This document shows positions 35,097 through 43,521 of a stretch of DNA of 64,000 nucleotides, one piece after another. A program made the position numbers and the translations under genes. Within the stretch, counting starts at the first letter, position 1; every line of letters starts with the position of its first letter. The DNA is from Eutrophobius brisbanensis (lineage in GTDB: Bacteria; Pseudomonadota; Gammaproteobacteria; Eutrophobiales; Eutrophobiaceae). Below the pieces are notes generated by a model. The model saw nothing but the letters and a program-made list of their open reading frames with translations, was not told where the DNA came from and did no database searches. The DNA is taken from NCBI GenBank assembly GCA_038131795.1, contig JAYPQE010000003.1:496001-560000 (forward strand), read 5' to 3'.

Positions 35097-37400
35097 ATGA
35101 AAATGGTTATGTCGCTTGTCAATAAAATCCAAAAGTTTGCCTATCGAAATCGCTATAACTATTTGAACCTTTGTTTAATTCATCTCATGGTAAGGCGGTG
35201 CCCCGATAGGCGTATTTACAAACTTGCATTCTGGAGTGCCAACAGGGTTGGGGATGTGGGGTTAATTAGAAAAGTTGTTGATGATTTCAATACCTACTTC
35301 GATAGTAAAGATAATGTAAGAGACGGATTGTTTCTGGAGCAGATTAAGAAAACACCATATTATGGTAAAGCACTTTCCTTTGAAGGAGCAGTGAGTTTTA
35401 CACATTATCTCAGGATACTTGTTGCAACACGCCTAGCAAACCAAATCGAAAATTGGGTTTGGCTAAAACGCAAAAAATATCTGATTATGGCGTACCTTTA
35501 CATATCTGATGATTTGGATTTGTTAAAATTAGCATACTGGCAGAGTATTAAAGAAAAGGATATTGAGAATCAGTTTATTTTTAGGATTCTGGATAAAATA
35601 TCAGTATATAGTGTAGCTAAAAATGATACGGCTATTAAATTTATTGAAAAAATTCATGACAGTATGTTGTACAGGTTGTATAGCTCAGATCCAATGACGT
35701 TGATTGAAGAGTCAGGTTTATTTGACCATGAGTGGTATCTATCTGTTAATTCTGATGTGGCAAAAAGCGGTATAGATCCTGTACAACACTACCTTAAACA
35801 TGGTGCAATGGAAAACCGGGATCCAACACCCTGGTTCTCCACCTCTGATTACAGGCAACAATTCTCTGATGAAAGTCGTAAGGGAGTTAATCCGTTGTTA
35901 CATTATATCCTTGTCAAAGATCGTACTATCCTGACCAGTTTTTTATCAAATTCGCTATCTAGGTGTATGCAAATAGGGTTGGTAGGAAAGGCACAGGAGA
36001 TAGCAAACTACCTGTTCACTGCAAGGGGTATAGCTACACGTATTAAATCTAGAGCAAAGTTTGTAATAAGCACGCTGCAAGAAGTGGATGAAGATTGGTT
36101 GCCGGAATTACCGGATACATACTATCCTAAACGAATTCTTAACCGACAGCCAGCAAATATTATCCATTTATTTAAGACTGTACTACCTTACGAAAACTCT
36201 GGTGGTGCTATCCGTTGCAGAAATATTGTTGACTACCAAAAATATATTGGATTATGCCCCGTAGTTGTGACGCCACTTGGTTATCCAGGTGAAGCCACGG
36301 GTAGCATTAGGTCACGTAAGGAAGTAATCAACGGTATAGATTATTATTTCAAGAATTTTGTTTCACTGGATGATGCAAAAAAAATTCCTGTTTGTAAACG
36401 AGAAACATTCGATGTGTTGCTGGATTATCAGCTTTTGAAAAAGCTGCCTGTCGATTTAATTCAGGCCAGTTCAGGTTTCAGGGGGTATGAACTCGCGCAA
36501 AGGGGGATTGTTTTGGCCAGGGCTTTGGGAGTTCCCTTTGTTTATGAAGTACGTTCCTTTCATGAACATACATGGCGTAGTCATACAGCTGATGTTCTGG
36601 AGGCGGAAATGACACAACTACGTATCCGTAAAGAAAACCGCTGTATGCAAATGGCTGATACAGTTGTGACTATTTGTGATACAATGAAGCAGAAGTTGAT
36701 CGATAGAGGCATTAATGGCGATAAAATTTTTGTTATACCCAATGGTGTTAATTCTGAAAAATTTTCTCCGGAACTATCAACGGTTGATATAAAAGAAAAA
36801 TACGCGATCGGTAGTAAGACTGTCATAGGTTATATATCTAACCTGTCTAAGCGCGAAGGACACTCCGTGCTGCTGCAGGCATTAAACGTGCTTGTCAATC
36901 AAAAAGGTCTGGATGTTGCCGGGTTGATTGTAGGAGACGGTCCGACAAATGTCAGTCTGCAAAAACAAAGTAAGATGTTGGGTCTTGGGGATAATGTGAT
37001 ATTTACTGGTACTGTTCCCCATGATGAAATTATCGATTATTATAATGCCATTGACATTTTTGTTGTGCCTAGAATAGAAGATTTTGCCAGTGATTTTGTA
37101 ACGCCCATGAAACCTTATGAAGCTCTAGCTATGAAAAAACCGGTACTTGTAAGCGACAGGCCGGTATTACAGGAAATCATTCATGACGGTGAGACTGGTT
37201 TGGTATTTAAAACTAATGACGTTGATGACCTTGCAACGAAAATAGCGTATTTGATGGATAATACAGATGTGGCAGCCAGGCTAGCTGAAAATGGTCGAAA
37301 CTGGGTTGAAAAAAATAGTTCATGGGAATCAATTATTCACATATATAAGGATGTATATGCGCACGCGGCTGAATCTCTTCTAAAAAGACAGTATATTTAA
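35097..37400 (+). CDS. GT4 glycosyltransferase with DWYLxxYPDV-type repeats
   Basis: This is a 767-residue protein. The first 200 residues are helical and basic and match nothing I know. Residues about 205-290 hold two units of the repeat seen in neighbouring transferases (FDHEWYLSVNSDVAKSGIDP, then FSTSDYRQQFSDESRKGVNP). From about 350 a GT4 domain follows, with ENSGGAIRCRNIVDYQ, IPNGVNSEKFSPE, GDGPTNVSLQKQS and the donor-site stretch TPMKPYEALAMKKPVLVSD. The start has AAGGAT six bases upstream. It begins a plus-strand run of seven genes. Donor and linkage are unknown. Confidence 0.85.
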   Translation: MKMVMSLVNKIQKFAYRNRYNYLNLCLIHLMVRRCPDRRIYKLAFWSANRVGDVGLIRKVVDDFNTYFDSKDNVRDGLFLEQIKKTPYYGKALSFEGAVSFTHYLRILVATRLANQIENWVWLKRKKYLIMAYLYISDDLDLLKLAYWQSIKEKDIENQFIFRILDKISVYSVAKNDTAIKFIEKIHDSMLYRLYSSDPMTLIEESGLFDHEWYLSVNSDVAKSGIDPVQHYLKHGAMENRDPTPWFSTSDYRQQFSDESRKGVNPLLHYILVKDRTILTSFLSNSLSRCMQIGLVGKAQEIANYLFTARGIATRIKSRAKFVISTLQEVDEDWLPELPDTYYPKRILNRQPANIIHLFKTVLPYENSGGAIRCRNIVDYQKYIGLCPVVVTPLGYPGEATGSIRSRKEVINGIDYYFKNFVSLDDAKKIPVCKRETFDVLLDYQLLKKLPVDLIQASSGFRGYELAQRGIVLARALGVPFVYEVRSFHEHTWRSHTADVLEAEMTQLRIRKENRCMQMADTVVTICDTMKQKLIDRGINGDKIFVIPNGVNSEKFSPELSTVDIKEKYAIGSKTVIGYISNLSKREGHSVLLQALNVLVNQKGLDVAGLIVGDGPTNVSLQKQSKMLGLGDNVIFTGTVPHDEIIDYYNAIDIFVVPRIEDFASDFVTPMKPYEALAMKKPVLVSDRPVLQEIIHDGETGLVFKTNDVDDLATKIAYLMDNTDVAARLAENGRNWVEKNSSWESIIHIYKDVYAHAAESLLKRQYI

Positions 37401-37421
37401 TTTATTCATTATCATCCTGTT

Positions 37422-38339
37422 ATGCTATCAAAACCTGGTTTTATTGTTTCTATTGATGTCGAAGCTGTAACTTCAAGAGCAGATTCTGATCATGTTAAAA
37501 AACTAATCTTTGGTGATTTTGATGCTAATGGAAGGCAGGGTATTATCGAAATGATGGACCTAGCTGATAATGCAGGTATCAAGCTAAGTATGTTTCTCGA
37601 TATGGTAGAAGTGGAAGTTCATGGAGATATCATTAACAAGGTCGCAGAATTGATCCATCAAAGGGGACATGATTTGCAATTGCACTTGCATCCAAATTTG
37701 TTACGGGAGGGATATTGGCACAAGCTAGGGATGGAAAGACCTAATCTAAGGCGATGGGATTATAGTGAGGAATTAACACATATTTTATTGGAAGACTTTG
37801 GCCATAGAATGAAAGTTATTAAAGGGAATATGCCAGAATGTTTCCGGGCTGGTGCATTTCAAACCAGTATGAATTGGTTAAAATCGCAGAAGCGGCTTGG
37901 CATTCCCCTGTCATCCAATCATAATTATGCAAGTTTTCTTAATCAGGGAAGAGAACCACTAGCAGAACCGAATGCAGGAATATTTAAATGGGATAACGAT
38001 ATTATGGAGATACCAGTAACACAGTTATATGATGGTGAAAAGTGGAGGCCATTTACCTTTCCTGTCAGGAATGTGACCGATGAATCTGCATTAAGAAAAA
38101 TTCTGGAAAAATTATCAACAAATCAAAATCCTAATACGGTTATAGTAATGCTTATGCATTCATGGTCATTGCTGAAATATTCAGGAGTAGGTAAAAAATT
38201 TTCTGGTGTGGCAGAAAATAAACTCAAAAAATTCAAGATACTGATGTCCATTGTTAGGGATTACTTTGAACCCATGACATTTACGACACTTAAGGACATC
38301 AATAGAACGAGCCTTGAAGTAAGAAGCTTTCCATCATAG
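37422..38339 (+). CDS. Polysaccharide deacetylase-like protein
   Basis: This 305-residue protein has a NodB-like (carbohydrate esterase 4) pattern. An early acidic motif FIVSIDVEAVTSRADSD and the HDLQLHLHP metal site are present, as is an FRAGAFQTS segment corresponding to the arginine-containing motif 3. There is no signal peptide, so it should act in the cytoplasm, unlike secreted chitin deacetylases. This fits members in O-antigen and capsule loci that act on sugar intermediates. It follows the GT4 gene by 21 bases. Removal of an N-acetyl group is the likely reaction, but the substrate is unknown. Confidence 0.75.
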   Translation: MLSKPGFIVSIDVEAVTSRADSDHVKKLIFGDFDANGRQGIIEMMDLADNAGIKLSMFLDMVEVEVHGDIINKVAELIHQRGHDLQLHLHPNLLREGYWHKLGMERPNLRRWDYSEELTHILLEDFGHRMKVIKGNMPECFRAGAFQTSMNWLKSQKRLGIPLSSNHNYASFLNQGREPLAEPNAGIFKWDNDIMEIPVTQLYDGEKWRPFTFPVRNVTDESALRKILEKLSTNQNPNTVIVMLMHSWSLLKYSGVGKKFSGVAENKLKKFKILMSIVRDYFEPMTFTTLKDINRTSLEVRSFPS

Positions 38340-38380
38340 CAATGTAATCAAGAGTGGGCATTTAATTAGGTTTAATTGCA

Positions 38381-39325
38381 ATGATAAGATTTTATACTTT
38401 CAATGGAGGAGAGATTCCTTACGCACAGGCTTGCTTCGAAAATAAACAGGCCTATATATTTTTCACTGGTGTGATTCCCGTAAAACCAGGCTCTCATGCG
38501 ACCATAACATCACAAAAAGCTGATATACCCCCCGTAAAATGTGAAATTAACAGGGTTGAAGACGCAACAAGTACTTTGTATGAAATCGGCTTTTCCCTGA
38601 GAAATAAAGGAAAATATCAAATATCCGTTACTACTGAAGATAATGTTGAATATGCAATGCCACTAACTGTTCTGCCGGAAATGACTAGTGTTCCTAATAA
38701 TCCTTTCACAGAAAAAACAGATAAGTACTCAAAAGTAAGTAGTGTTTACATGGATTACCTTTTTTATTTTCTGCCTGATGAAGGAAGCCTTCTGGAGGCA
38801 GGCAGTTCAACCGGTCATTTTTCCATGGAAATGGCAAGAAGAGGATACGATGATATAAGTCTGATTGATGTGCGATCCGAGCCAATACAACAGGCTAAAA
38901 AGGCTTTTTCTCAGGAAAATTTAAAGGGCAATTTTTTTGTTGGAAACTTTCTTGAGCATGACAATACTTATGATTATATCTGGAATACAGGGTTAATTTG
39001 TTCTGGCTTTCCCGATGATATAAAAGAGGACTTTATTGCCCACGCTGCCTCGCTCGCCCCTAAATTATTTGTAATTTGCGGTGATAACTTGAGACCGTAT
39101 AGAGATATTCATGATCCTGATGAACGATGCAGAAGGGGCAATATAGCAAGGGGAGGCAATCCCAACAAGCCCGTAGGAGTAGGTGATGCAATTACCTATC
39201 CTGGTATTAATGTCCCGCTGATTTTCTCCAAATACTATAGTCGCGTATTAACAGGTATGATATCACCTCGTGAAGGGTTCCCAGGTGGTGAGAGGTTCTG
39301 GACATATGGAGAAAGGATACTGTAA
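38381..39325 (+). CDS. SAM-dependent methyltransferase
   Basis: This is a 314-residue protein. The first 110 residues form a beta-rich region without a known match (MIRFYTFNGGEIPYAQACF). Residues about 145-270 are a class I methyltransferase with motif I as LLEAGSSTGHFSMEMARRG, the acidic residue in ISLIDVRSE, and a YDYIWNTGLI post-motif. There is no signal peptide. Surrounded by polysaccharide genes, it probably methylates a sugar hydroxyl or a phosphate-linked group. The N-terminal part may recognise the acceptor. Confidence 0.75.
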   Translation: MIRFYTFNGGEIPYAQACFENKQAYIFFTGVIPVKPGSHATITSQKADIPPVKCEINRVEDATSTLYEIGFSLRNKGKYQISVTTEDNVEYAMPLTVLPEMTSVPNNPFTEKTDKYSKVSSVYMDYLFYFLPDEGSLLEAGSSTGHFSMEMARRGYDDISLIDVRSEPIQQAKKAFSQENLKGNFFVGNFLEHDNTYDYIWNTGLICSGFPDDIKEDFIAHAASLAPKLFVICGDNLRPYRDIHDPDERCRRGNIARGGNPNKPVGVGDAITYPGINVPLIFSKYYSRVLTGMISPREGFPGGERFWTYGERIL

Positions 39326-39351
39326 ATGCTGATGATTTTTACGAGTAATAT

Positions 39352-40341
39352 ATGAAGATTGGACTGGTTGGATTTTTCGGTTGGGGCAATTTTGGCGATG
39401 AATTATTTATCAAGGCACATCGGCAATACCTTGGGGATATTGCAACACTGGAACCTATAAATAATTTGATAAAAAAACCGTATTTTACGAAGGCGGTTAA
39501 TGAGGTAGTTGAGAATTTTGATGCCTTCATCATAGGTGGAGGTGATCTCATCACACCATGGACAGTTTCAGAATTATACTGGAAAATAGAATATTTGGAA
39601 AAACCAGTATTTGTTACAGGTATAGGTGTTCCTAAATGGGGTGGGTATAATAAGAATGCCGTCGAGAAATATCGAAAATTTTTTCAGTCAGACTCAATAA
39701 AAACATTTATTGGTAGAGACAAGGAAAGTGCAGACTGGATTAATAAACATGTGAAACCCAGTATATTGTGCAAGAATTTTGCTGATCTTATTTGTGCGCT
39801 TGATTTGCCTGAACCACCCCAGAGTGGTGAAAAAATCCTCGGCGTATCACTTCGAAGTCGGCGAGGCGGGGAAGATGATTTTACTGAAGTTCGCCGATTA
39901 TGTGATTCTGCAAAAAAAATGGGTTATACCATAAAGCATATTGTTCTCGCCAATCAAAGTACTGGCAAAAAAGATTATAACGTGATAAAAAAATTTGCCG
40001 CCAATGATGAAGAAATTTTGTATTCAGAATCCTTGGATGAGATGTGTATGGCAATCGGGCAATGTTCAGCTTTCGTCAGTATGAAATTTCATGGGACAGT
40101 AGTTGCATCAATGTATGGCATACCATCAATAATACTTTCAGCAACTGATAAGAATCTTAATTTTTCAAGGCTTCTTGAAAGGCCCGATCTCGTATCATCC
40201 TTCAAGGATAAATATCTACATAAAAAACTTGCATATGAGCCTGTCAGGATCCATAGCCAGGTCAGGAATATGCTCCGGGATAATGCCAGGCGTGGTTATG
40301 ATGTTATAAGGCATTCGATTCAGATGGAATTTAAGGTGTAA
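39352..40341 (+). CDS. Polysaccharide pyruvyl transferase family protein
   Basis: This 329-residue protein belongs to the PF04230 family, which adds ketal-linked pyruvate from PEP to exopolysaccharide sugars. It opens with GLVGFFGWGNFGDELFI, shows FIIGGGDLITPW, and has the C-terminal MKFHGTVVASMYGIPSI segment with the conserved FHG. It lies 26 bases after the methyltransferase gene and eight bases before a sulfotransferase-like gene on the same strand. Some family members are not pyruvyl transferases (for example CsaB-like), so the acceptor and even the donor are inferred. Confidence 0.85.
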   Translation: MKIGLVGFFGWGNFGDELFIKAHRQYLGDIATLEPINNLIKKPYFTKAVNEVVENFDAFIIGGGDLITPWTVSELYWKIEYLEKPVFVTGIGVPKWGGYNKNAVEKYRKFFQSDSIKTFIGRDKESADWINKHVKPSILCKNFADLICALDLPEPPQSGEKILGVSLRSRRGGEDDFTEVRRLCDSAKKMGYTIKHIVLANQSTGKKDYNVIKKFAANDEEILYSESLDEMCMAIGQCSAFVSMKFHGTVVASMYGIPSIILSATDKNLNFSRLLERPDLVSSFKDKYLHKKLAYEPVRIHSQVRNMLRDNARRGYDVIRHSIQMEFKV

Positions 40342-40348
40342 TTTTACA

Positions 40349-41062
40349 ATGGCATATATATCACACGAATACAGATTTCTTTTCTATTCAGCGCCTGCTA
40401 CAGGTAGTACTGCCATTATCACTGCCTTTCAGGATAGGGAGATTGGTGAATATTATCCCATGGAGGATATTGTTAAAGATGGAATCAGGCTGGTGCCGAG
40501 AAAGCATAGTACCCCCAGGCAAATGGAAAAAGGCGGCTTGCTGGATGATATTATTAAGGCCTATTACAAGATAGTTGGTATTAGAAATCCTTTTTCTTTT
40601 CATCTTGCAAAATATTTGCGTAATAGGACACGCAGGCTAAAGCAAATTGATAATAAAAATTCATGGATAAATAAACTACCGGAAAAGGACAAGCTGCGCT
40701 ATGTGAATACCATCCGTAAGCAGGCCAACATGTCTTTTGAACAATACTTGCGTGATATGTTTGCAAAATACAAGTTGCCCAAGTCTGTGCAGGAAGAAAT
40801 GCACACGGAAATTGATTTTTTTATACACCAGGAATCAATAAATGATGACTTGGCGTGTCTTTGTCAAAAACTAAAAATAGAACCTCGGGTTGAAGCAGGG
40901 TTGGTAAATATTACTAATGCGATTCCGGAGGATAAAACTTATCGAGACTACTATACCGATGAATTAATTGAACTGGTCTACAAGTGGAATAAACCATCTT
41001 TCGAGAGATTTCCAGAGTATGACTTTGATGGATTTCATCCTGATAGGTGTGCCCCCGGATAG
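40349..41062 (+). CDS. Sulfotransferase-family protein (divergent)
   Basis: This 237-residue protein begins YRFLFYSAPATGSTAIITAF, matching the PAPS-binding loop of Sulfotransfer_2-type enzymes with Thr-Gly-Ser-Thr in place of the usual Lys-Thr-Gly/Ala-Ser/Thr. The KIVGIRNPFSFHLAKYLRNR stretch corresponds to the 3'-phosphate site. The lysine usual in the first loop is absent, which leaves activity in doubt. The C-terminal half is helical. It would modify the polysaccharide like the enzyme at 25179. The 3' side runs into the truncated pyruvyl transferase. Confidence 0.65.
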   Translation: MAYISHEYRFLFYSAPATGSTAIITAFQDREIGEYYPMEDIVKDGIRLVPRKHSTPRQMEKGGLLDDIIKAYYKIVGIRNPFSFHLAKYLRNRTRRLKQIDNKNSWINKLPEKDKLRYVNTIRKQANMSFEQYLRDMFAKYKLPKSVQEEMHTEIDFFIHQESINDDLACLCQKLKIEPRVEAGLVNITNAIPEDKTYRDYYTDELIELVYKWNKPSFERFPEYDFDGFHPDRCAPG

Positions 41063-41106
41063 GCTTTTTAACTTCAAAATTATATTCGCTTTTTATACAG
41101 GCATAA

Positions 41107-41748
41107 AGGGCTTCCCATTTACTGGACATTCTTGCAGCGGCACAGCAACTGGGTAAATATACTGTGTTGTGTAATAGTTCTTGGCAGGAAATGGGTAATG
41201 ATTATGATGAGATACTTGCACGACTGGATAAATTTATTGTTAGAGATATGGACAGTTATGAGGAATTACAGAAAAAACATGGGATAACCCCCGAACTCTG
41301 TCCTGATCTTACTGTCTGGCATCCAGCAAAACCTGAGGTTATCGGCCAAGGTGATGGAATTATCATGACTGATTTCTATTCCAGGGAGTTTGATTGTTTT
41401 ACTCGACCCATGGGCGGAAGACTCTACAGTTTGCCGTTTCTGGAAATGCGTACTATGAGTTGGTATGAAATACTGAACAGGGTGGCACAGTTTGAATGTC
41501 TAATCACTAGTCGGTTTCATGGCATATTTGCAGCTTATAAGGCAAGAATCCCTTTTGTGGCGTATCCTGGCAATACCCATAAGGTAAAAGGATTTATTCG
41601 AATGACAGGCTTTCCTCTTCACTATACCTCGAATCCTCACAAATTAATCTCATTGGCGAGAAGGGCTATTCAGGATAAGTCTATATATAATGAGCTTTAT
41701 CATTGGTTAGATGAACAGAAATTACCCTGCATTTTACCAGACAAATAG
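41107..41748 (+). pseudogene. N-terminally truncated polysaccharide pyruvyl transferase
   Basis: The frame is open from 41107 after a TAA at 41104. It reads like the middle and C-terminal part of a PF04230 protein: RASHLLDILAAAQQLGKYTV, then LCNSSWQE, FIVRDMDSYEEL, LITSRFHGIFAAYKARIPFV. The N-terminal third with the nucleotide-type glycine-rich loop is missing, and no good ATG with a ribosome-binding site opens the frame; a GTG at 41164 would give 194 residues. The 44 bases between the preceding sulfotransferase stop and the TAA show no matching coding sequence in any frame, so a deletion is more likely than a single frameshift. Confidence 0.65.
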
Positions 41749-41762
41749 GGGAAGACCGTGAT

Positions 41763-42905
41763 ATGCGTGTATCAGATCTTAATACAGGATTGAGTAGCTG
41801 GTTTGAATTAATGGCTGACGCTGTTCTATCTGGGGCAACGGAGATAGGATTACCCAAGTTATTGATGTACTACCCAGATGCCAAGTTTAATCCATTTCAA
41901 CAGTTATTATATTCACAGGCCTCTGAATATAATTTCGCCACCATTCCGGTAAATAGCTTTGATGAAGTTTCCCGGTTTTCCTGGGGGGGGGAGAGTGTAC
42001 TGCATATCCATTGGCTGGCAGGTATATTGCGGGGCGCAAAGAATGATTTTGAACTTGAATCTCGTATAGAAAATTTTGAAAAAAAACTGGAAGGTTGTTG
42101 TGAGAAGGGGCACAGGCTTGTTTGGACCATGCATAATGTACTACCACATGATATTCAGAACGAGGAGGCAGAGATAAGGTTGAGGAAAATAGTCTGCAGA
42201 CTAGCAGATTTTATTCATATACTGGCCCGCGGATCTTCGAGTGCAGCCTCGGTTCATTATGAATTACCAGAACATAAGCTCAGGTACCTGCCTCATCCAT
42301 CCTATCAAAACTGGTATCCTGACCTTGTGTCTGCAAGTAACGCACGTGCAGAGCTGGGTATATTACCGGGTGAAACCGTATATCTTTTCTTTGGTTCAAT
42401 TCAGCGTTACAAAGGAGTCAGTGGACTAATACAAACATATAAGGAAATGACTGACGAATTTACGAGCAATAAGACAAAATTACTAATCGTTGGTAAGCCT
42501 GTTGATAAGGAATATTTAAACGAATTATATGAACTTGCACAGGGAAATCCGGCGATTGAAATATATCCAACGGCTGTATCAGATAGCTTGCTACAGTATT
42601 ATTTCAAGGCGGCTGACGTACTAGTGGCACCCTACGAACACCTTCTGAATTCTGGTATAGCTCTACTGGCAACCGGATTTGGCGTCCCGATTATTGCCCC
42701 GAATACGGGGGCGGTTGCCGAGATGTTTTCAAAAGATCCGTCATTACTTTATGATTATAAAAAGCCCCTTAAGGAATGCATGCTGGCAGCCATTGATCAA
42801 AATTATAAAAGGTCTATATTGGATAATATTAACAAGGAGGCCAAGTATGATAAGGTATCCTCCGGATTTTTTGACTTACTAGAAGAAATAATTTCTGGTG
42901 AATAG
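41763..42905 (+). CDS. Glycosyltransferase (GT4-like) with G9 tract
   Basis: This 380-residue enzyme has a GT-B fold. An N-terminal acceptor half includes VLHIHWLAGILRG and RLVWTMHNVLPHD. The C-terminal donor half includes YLFFGSIQRYKGVSGLI, KLLIVGKPVDKEY and PYEHLLNSGIALLATGFGVP, followed by IIAPNTGAVAEMF. It ends the plus-strand run and is convergent with a methyltransferase gene 28 bases away. The codons for Trp-Gly-Gly-Glu at 41981-41993 contain nine consecutive G residues, a tract length that allows slipped-strand changes. As given, the frame is intact. Confidence 0.85.
   Translation: MRVSDLNTGLSSWFELMADAVLSGATEIGLPKLLMYYPDAKFNPFQQLLYSQASEYNFATIPVNSFDEVSRFSWGGESVLHIHWLAGILRGAKNDFELESRIENFEKKLEGCCEKGHRLVWTMHNVLPHDIQNEEAEIRLRKIVCRLADFIHILARGSSSAASVHYELPEHKLRYLPHPSYQNWYPDLVSASNARAELGILPGETVYLFFGSIQRYKGVSGLIQTYKEMTDEFTSNKTKLLIVGKPVDKEYLNELYELAQGNPAIEIYPTAVSDSLLQYYFKAADVLVAPYEHLLNSGIALLATGFGVPIIAPNTGAVAEMFSKDPSLLYDYKKPLKECMLAAIDQNYKRSILDNINKEAKYDKVSSGFFDLLEEIISGE
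41983..41991 (+). repeat. G9 homopolymer inside a glycosyltransferase
   Basis: Nine consecutive G residues lie about 75 codons into the glycosyltransferase gene. Gain or loss of one base would truncate the protein, as in phase-variable surface-sugar genes of other bacteria. Sequencing error in such a run is also possible, but the frame here is correct on both sides. Confidence 0.85.
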
Positions 42906-42933
42906 CTGACAGTTATAGTTTATTATATTTCAG

Positions 42934-43521
42934 TTACATAGAAATATGACGCCGTGCTTCCTTGAGCGCAAATTTCTTAACAGGATTATTATAATAAGCT
43001 ATTAATCGCTCTCCTTTTGGCGATACAATCAGAGGTTCTTGTACTACTACTGAGTAATCCGGGCTGCGGTCTGTCCATTTTTCAAGTTTTTCCTCATCAA
43101 CCGGATCATGGATATGGTATTTGCAGTCGCCTTCCGGCCACTTATAGGGCACTGATATCAAAACACTATCTGCAATATTAAACAACTTACGGGCAAATGC
43201 GCCGGCTTTAGGCACATGTTCTAGAACCTGAAGGCATATAGCAAGATCGTATTTTTGCTGAGGTTCAAAGTTTAAAAAGTCTTCTTTTATTCCGGTAACA
43301 TAATTTGAAGAATATGGTGTGCGTTTATCCAGGGCATGCTTGATCGGTATCCAGTCAAACCACTCAACACAGGAAGTATTACTGGAACCTATGTCTATAA
43401 TACTTCCGGCTTGATTAGCGACACCCCTGACGATCATCTCTACATAGCGGTAATAAATCAGATTTTTACGCCTGGTCCAGTAGTCATTGACAGAATTTGG
43501 TTTTTCAGCGTTATTTTTCAT
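42934..43521 (-). CDS. Class I SAM-dependent methyltransferase
   Basis: This 195-residue protein has methyltransferase motifs: motif I as AGSIIDIGSSNTSCVEWF, the YDLAICLQVLEHVPKAGAFA post-motif, and VLISVPYKWPEGDCKYHIHD. There is no signal peptide. It is the last gene of the kps-linked minus-strand transcript and its start overlaps the end of the glycosyltransferase gene by eleven bases, so the two are coupled. Methylation of a polysaccharide residue or terminus is likely, but O-methyl capping is only an inference. Confidence 0.78.
   Translation of the reverse strand: MKNNAEKPNSVNDYWTRRKNLIYYRYVEMIVRGVANQAGSIIDIGSSNTSCVEWFDWIPIKHALDKRTPYSSNYVTGIKEDFLNFEPQQKYDLAICLQVLEHVPKAGAFARKLFNIADSVLISVPYKWPEGDCKYHIHDPVDEEKLEKWTDRSPDYSVVVQEPLIVSPKGERLIAYYNNPVKKFALKEARRHISM

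Noticed and set aside
40968..41156. A short plus-strand frame bridging the sulfotransferase end and the truncated pyruvyl transferase
   Set aside because: Its translation (LFNFKIIFAFYTGIKGFPF) does not match the missing N-terminal part of the pyruvyl transferase, so it does not support a simple frameshift.
41764..42150. Overlapping minus-strand frames opposite the G9-bearing glycosyltransferase
   Set aside because: Three overlapping frames exist only because the complementary strand lacks stops there; none has motifs.
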